From: Bradyrhizobium sp. WSM1743
GTDB lineage: Bacteria > Pseudomonadota > Alphaproteobacteria > Rhizobiales > Xanthobacteraceae
Length of the DNA stretch: 63,656 bases
Assembly: GCF_000473065.1 (NCBI RefSeq)
Contig: NZ_AXAZ01000047.1
Location: 1-63,656, forward strand
Direction of reading: 5' to 3'
How positions within the stretch are numbered: the stretch's first letter is position 1; the number at the start of each line of letters is the position of its first letter. A program made the position numbers and the translations under genes. Of the stretch, positions 60,478 to 63,656 are shown one piece after another. The notes beneath the pieces were generated by a model. That model was not told the origin of the DNA, searched no databases, and saw only the letters and a list, made by a program, of their open reading frames with translations.

Positions 60478-60520
60478 TCAACACAAAACTGCGAAAACAA
60501 CCCCATGCACAGTAGCCAAG
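60478..60520 (+). repeat. Short dispersed repeat (AAAACTGCGAAAACAACCCC type)
   Basis: I recall this block before many Bradyrhizobium genes. Its AAAACTGCGAA core is shared with the four AT-rich copies in the first 20 kb. The region 60128-60671 otherwise contains only the inverted repeat. Confidence 0.5.
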
Positions 60521-60671
60521 TCACGGCAATCCTTACGCATTTCTTGTCTTAGGATTTAGCGAAGTCGAATTTGACTCGTCGGGCAAAACAGGGGCATGAT
60601 GGCAGCATCAAAAAATGCGCGTGGGTGGCCGGCTTGTCTCCTGCGCTGTTGGCGGGAGTGGAGGCGATCGC

Positions 60672-61838
60672 ATGGACGGGAATGAGGCGGAGCTGCCGTT
60701 GTCGGGCGTGATGGTGCTCTCGCTGGAGCAGGCGATCGCGGCGCCGCTGGCCAGCCGGCATCTGGCGGATTGGGGCGCGCGGGTGATCAAGATCGAGCGG
60801 CCGGGCGCGGGCGATTTCTGCCGGGACTACGATCATGTGATGAACGGCATGTCGAGCCAGTTCGTCTGGACCAATCGTTCCAAGGAAAGCCTTGCCATCG
60901 ACATCAAGAGCGAGGACGGCCGAAAGGTGCTCGATGCCCTGCTGCCGCAGGCGGACGTGTTCATCCAGAACCTCGCGCCCGGCGCGGCGGAACGGCTCGG
61001 CCTCGATGCCGCATCGCTCGTGCAAAGATTTCCGCGCCTCATCGCCTGCGACGTCTCGGGCTATGGCACTGGCGGTCCCTACAGCAACAAGAAGGCCTAT
61101 GATCTCCTGGTCCAGTGCGAGGCCGGCGTGCTCGCCGTCAACGGCACCGAGGCTGAGCCGGCCAAGGTCGGGCTGTCGGTGGTCGATATCGCCACCGGCA
61201 TGTATATCCTGAACGGCGTGCTGATGGCGCTGTACGCCCGCGAGCGGACCGGCAAGGGCACGGCGTTCCAGGCCTCGCTGTTCGATTCCATCACGGACTG
61301 GATGAGCTATCCCGCCTTCTACACTGAAAGCACGGGCCGGCCGCTGCCGCGCACCGGCGCGAAGCATGCGACGATCGCGCCTTACGGCCCGTTTCGGGTC
61401 GGCGACGGCAACACCATCTTCTTCGGCATCCAGAACGATCGGGAATGGCGGTCGCTGTGCCGCATCGTGCTTGGGGACGCCGGCTTCGCCGACCATCCGA
61501 GCTTCCGCACCAATCCGCTGCGCATGCAGAACCGCGACGATCTGCAGGCGCATATCGAGCAGCGCTTTGCATCGATGACCAGCGAAGAGGTGCTGCGGCT
61601 GCTGGACGAAGCCGCGATCGCCAACGCGCATCTGAACTCGGTCGAGGCCTTCCTGCAGCATGAGCAAATCCACGCGCGCTCGCGGGTGCAGACGGTCGAC
61701 TCGCCATGCGGGCCGGTGATGAGCTTCCTGCCGGCGCTCACCATTCCCGGCGTGAAGCCGCGGATGGATCCGGTGCCTGATGTCGGCGAGCACAACGAAG
61801 CCATCCTCGGTGAACTCGGCCTCGGCGGGGAAACGTGA
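60672..61838 (+). CDS. CaiB/BaiF (class III) CoA-transferase
   Basis: This 388-residue enzyme moves CoA between carboxylic acids. ATG 60672 follows GGAGG. Family landmarks are VLSLEQAIAAPLASRHLADW near residue 15, VIKIERPGAGDFCRDYD, SKESLAIDIKSEDGRKVLDA near 75, the aspartate-containing LIACDVSGYGTGGPYSNKKA near 120 and YDLLVQCEAGVLAVNG near 140. The catalytic aspartate in YDLLVQ is expected. It overlaps the CitE-like gene by 4 bases (GTGA), forming a two-gene operon. The acyl group is uncertain; a C4 or C5 dicarboxylic acid is plausible given the partner. Confidence 0.92.
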   Translation: MDGNEAELPLSGVMVLSLEQAIAAPLASRHLADWGARVIKIERPGAGDFCRDYDHVMNGMSSQFVWTNRSKESLAIDIKSEDGRKVLDALLPQADVFIQNLAPGAAERLGLDAASLVQRFPRLIACDVSGYGTGGPYSNKKAYDLLVQCEAGVLAVNGTEAEPAKVGLSVVDIATGMYILNGVLMALYARERTGKGTAFQASLFDSITDWMSYPAFYTESTGRPLPRTGAKHATIAPYGPFRVGDGNTIFFGIQNDREWRSLCRIVLGDAGFADHPSFRTNPLRMQNRDDLQAHIEQRFASMTSEEVLRLLDEAAIANAHLNSVEAFLQHEQIHARSRVQTVDSPCGPVMSFLPALTIPGVKPRMDPVPDVGEHNEAILGELGLGGET

Positions 61839-62764
61839 CGATGGTCTCGCCGCGACCGAGCCGGGCCTATCTGGCTGTCCCCGCGCATCGCGTCCGCCTT
61901 GTCGTCAAGGCCGCGACTTCCGCGGCAGATGCGGTATTCATGGATCTCGAGGATGCCGTGCCGCCATCCGAGAAGGGTGTTGCGCTGGAGGAAGCCGTCC
62001 GCGCGCTGTCCTCGCTCGACTGGGGCAACAAGCGCGTCGCGGTCAGGCTCAACGCCGTCGACAGCCCGTTCATCGCGCAGGAGATCCGCACGCTGGCGGC
62101 GCTGCCGCGACTGGATGCGGTGATCGTGCCGAAGGCGGAGCGCGCCAGCGATATCACTGCCATCGCCGATCAGCTGCGCGCGGCCGCGCCGGATCGCGCT
62201 GCGCCGGTCGCGCTCGAACTGCTGATCGAGACCGCGCTCGGCCTCGTCAATGTCGACGCGCTCGCCGCGTGTCACGACAACGTGGCCGCGCTGCATCTCG
62301 GCGTCGGAGACCTCTCCGCCTCGCTCGGCGCCCGCACCTCCGACATCGGGATTTCGCCGGATGGCTACCGCCACGTCGGCTCGGCGCAAAGCGGCTACGC
62401 CTCCGCGCCGCTCGACCTGTTCGCCTATCCCATGATGCGCCTGCTGGTGGCCGCACGCGCCTTCGGCCTGCGCGCGATCGACGGCCCCTGCGGCGCGTTC
62501 CGCGATGGAAGGCTCACCGAAAGCAGCGCGCAAAAAGCCGCGGCGATGGGCTTTGACGGCAAGCAGGTGATCCACCCCGACCAGATCGACCCGACGCTGC
62601 GCGCGTTCGTGCCGTCGGGTGAGGAGCTGGCCCAGGCACGGCGGGTCGTCGAAGCCATGGAGCAAGCCGAAGCGCAAGGCCAGGGCGCGGTCACGCTGGA
62701 CGGCAAGATGATCGATTATGCCAATGTGCGCATGGCGCGGAGGATTATTGGGTTGGGGTCGTAG
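61835..62764 (+). CDS. HpcH/HpaI-family CoA ester lyase (CitE-like)
   Basis: This 309-residue TIM-barrel protein resembles CitE, malyl-CoA and citramalyl-CoA lyases. Visible motifs are DAVFMDLEDAVPPSEK near residue 29 (metal-binding Glu/Asp), KRVAVRLNAVDSPF, DAVIVPKAERASDI near 93, ALELLIETALGLVN near 128 and DGKQVIHPDQIDPTLRAF near 248. The start is GTG 61835 or ATG 61841. It is translationally coupled to the CoA-transferase. Together they could activate a dicarboxylate to its CoA ester and split it, yielding glyoxylate or pyruvate plus a short acyl-CoA. That pathway is inferred, not shown. Confidence 0.9.
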   Translation: MTMVSPRPSRAYLAVPAHRVRLVVKAATSAADAVFMDLEDAVPPSEKGVALEEAVRALSSLDWGNKRVAVRLNAVDSPFIAQEIRTLAALPRLDAVIVPKAERASDITAIADQLRAAAPDRAAPVALELLIETALGLVNVDALAACHDNVAALHLGVGDLSASLGARTSDIGISPDGYRHVGSAQSGYASAPLDLFAYPMMRLLVAARAFGLRAIDGPCGAFRDGRLTESSAQKAAAMGFDGKQVIHPDQIDPTLRAFVPSGEELAQARRVVEAMEQAEAQGQGAVTLDGKMIDYANVRMARRIIGLGS

Positions 62765-62770
62765 CGGCGC

Positions 62771-62818
62771 ATGGTCGCCGCCGGCGTCATCGTGCTGTTC
62801 GCGGCGATGCCGAACCGG
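62771..62818 (+). pseudogene. Fragment of an AEC-family transporter (copy A)
   Basis: ATG 62771 encodes MVAAGVIVLFAAMPN before the frame changes to Fic-like sequence. This matches the segment VGIIVLFAEMPTGANAY near 63207, so both look like pieces of one auxin-efflux-carrier-type gene. It begins 7 bases after the CitE-like stop. Confidence 0.45.
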
Positions 62819-63173
62819 GAAAAACATCGGCATTGATCCCATCCACATCCCTGTAGAGCTTCGATCCCTTATAGGCGACGCCCAGTATTGGGCTGACAAC
62901 AAAACCTACCCGCCTTCCGAAGCTGCAATTCGCCTGCATCATCGCCTTGTAAGGATTCATCCCTTTCCCAATGGCAACGGCAGGCACGCCCGCATCATGG
63001 CGGATTCTGTTCTAGAACGCGTCTACAATGCAAAGCCAATCGACTGGGCAGGCGGACATGATCTTCAAAGGATGAACGAGCGGCGTACCGCCTACATCGC
63101 AGCTCTCAAGGCCGCGGACCGGGATGACATTGGTCCTTTAATCAAGTTCGTTGGTCCTCGTGATGATCTCTGA
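62816..63173 (+). pseudogene. C-terminal half of a Fic-domain protein (mobile mystery protein B type)
   Basis: The frame contains the Fic AMPylation motif HPFPNGNGRHAR, preceded by KNIGIDPIHIPVELRSLIGD and AIRLHHRLVRI. DWAGGHDLQRMNERRTAYIA and AADRDDIGPLIKFVG follow. This matches the second half of the protein I know as mobile mystery protein B, which normally starts about 90 residues earlier. The N-terminal half is missing and joined to the AEC fragment, so no start codon is available and the protein is presumed dead. Confidence 0.7.
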
Positions 63174-63190
63174 CGCGCGAAGCCGTTAGA

Positions 63191-63302
63191 TTTGCCGCCA
63201 ATGGCAGTCGGCATCATCGTGCTGTTCGCGGAGATGCCGACCGGCGCCAACGCGTACATCTGTGCGGTGCAGTATCAGCGGCTGGTGAACCCGGTGTCGG
63301 GC
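63191..63302 (+). pseudogene. Fragment of an AEC-family transporter (copy B)
   Basis: The frame reads LPPMAVGIIVLFAEMPTGAN and then AYICAVQYQRLVNPVSGA, typical of the last third of AEC (auxin efflux carrier-like) permeases. It stops matching at 63302, where GGAATTACGGAATTACGGTG begins. The first 35 bases repeat copy A with a few changes. Confidence 0.5.
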
Positions 63303-63385
63303 GCGGAATTACGGAATTACGGTGACAGTGCACAAAATAGGCTGACCAGCGCCTCAGATAGCGCGCCGTGCAGAGATTAGTGCAC

Positions 63386-63656
63386 TGGACTGCACCCCTG
63401 AAGTGAGACACGATAATTACAGTGACAGTGGGGTTGTCACGATGCGTTACCGCGCGTTGTTTTGCGCGAACGCGGTTTCGAACTCAAGGGGCGACTGGTA
63501 TCCGAGCGCCGAGTGCAGGCGCTCTTTGTTGTAGACCTCCGCGATGAAGCTGTTGATGTGGCGGCGGGCGTCGCTCAGGTCGGCAAAGGCCTTGCCGTTG
63601 ATCTGTTCAGCCTTGAGCGTTTTCATGAAGCTTTCAGCCTTGGCGTTGTCGAAGGG
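63386..63656 (-). mobile_element. End of an IS3-family insertion sequence (partial)
   Basis: The terminal region TGGACTGCACCCC at 63386 looks like an IS3-group inverted repeat, followed by a transposase gene that runs off the window. The left boundary is approximate, since the other end and target duplication are not in view. GTGACAGTG occurs on both sides of this boundary (63321 and 63420). Confidence 0.65.
63447..63656 (-). CDS. IS3-family transposase OrfB, C-terminal part
   Basis: The minus-strand frame, open at the window edge, reads PFDNAKAESFMKTLKAEQIN and GKAFADLSDARRHINSFIAE. It ends VYNKERLHSALGYQSPLEFE and a short tail, with stop TAA at 63449-63447. The DNAKAESFMKTLK segment contains the last acidic residue of the DDE integrase core, and HSALGYQSP is the classical rve_3 ending. 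About 70 residues are visible of roughly 270-300 expected for OrfB. Confidence 0.9.
   Translation of the reverse strand, partial: PFDNAKAESFMKTLKAEQINGKAFADLSDARRHINSFIAEVYNKERLHSALGYQSPLEFETAFAQNNAR

Overview
The window looks like a chromosomal segment of a Bradyrhizobium-type alphaproteobacterium (Rhizobiales). This rests on high GC, split carA and carB genes, the dnaG-rpoD order, RpoH and RpoD sequences of the alphaproteobacterial type, a 1.6-kb-codon NAD-glutamate dehydrogenase, DUF6476, and many long intergenic inverted repeats that I associate with that genus. The assignment comes from reading the sequence, not from a database search.

Region 1 (1 to about 21.8 kb) has an accessory flavour. 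It holds a non-coding dispersed element, an orphan TacT-like acetyltransferase, a frameshifted SEC-C gene, a lipoprotein alpha/beta hydrolase, a NERD-helicase, a truncated zinc-ribbon protein, NAD-GDH, a bifunctional penicillin-binding protein with a secreted partner, a UPF0182 membrane protein, and a groEL with no groES beside it. Four copies of a roughly 50-bp AT-rich repeat occur only here and bracket two minus-strand genes. A tRNA-Glu(CUC) gene closes the region, with its 3' end facing it.

Region 2 (22 to 62.8 kb) is mostly core genome: an RluD-type pseudouridine synthase, rpoH, cell-wall enzymes (amidase, MltB), a diguanylate cyclase, LysE-type exporters, dnaG-rpoD, an N-formylglutamate amidohydrolase, an ArsR-SRPBCC operon, a MarR/acyl-CoA synthetase cluster, yqeY, carA, a cupin, dps, an ArsR/MFS pair, carB, greA, lrp-trxB-LysR, a dapA-like gene, an orphan ParA, and a CoA-transferase/CitE-like lyase pair. 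Several intergenic regions carry clear regulatory or RNA structure. These are an operator inside the ArsR promoter spacer, paired operators before the MFS gene, a stem-loop in the carA leader, a terminator just before carB, three candidate small RNAs with promoter and terminator, and a tRNA-like gene with an unreadable anticodon arm. Tiny genes include a 22-residue Lys/Ala peptide and two tandem, mutually similar single-span membrane proteins.

Region 3 (62.8 kb to the end) is a decay zone: two fragments of an AEC-type transporter flank the C-terminal half of a Fic-domain protein, followed by the end of an IS3-family element that runs off the window.
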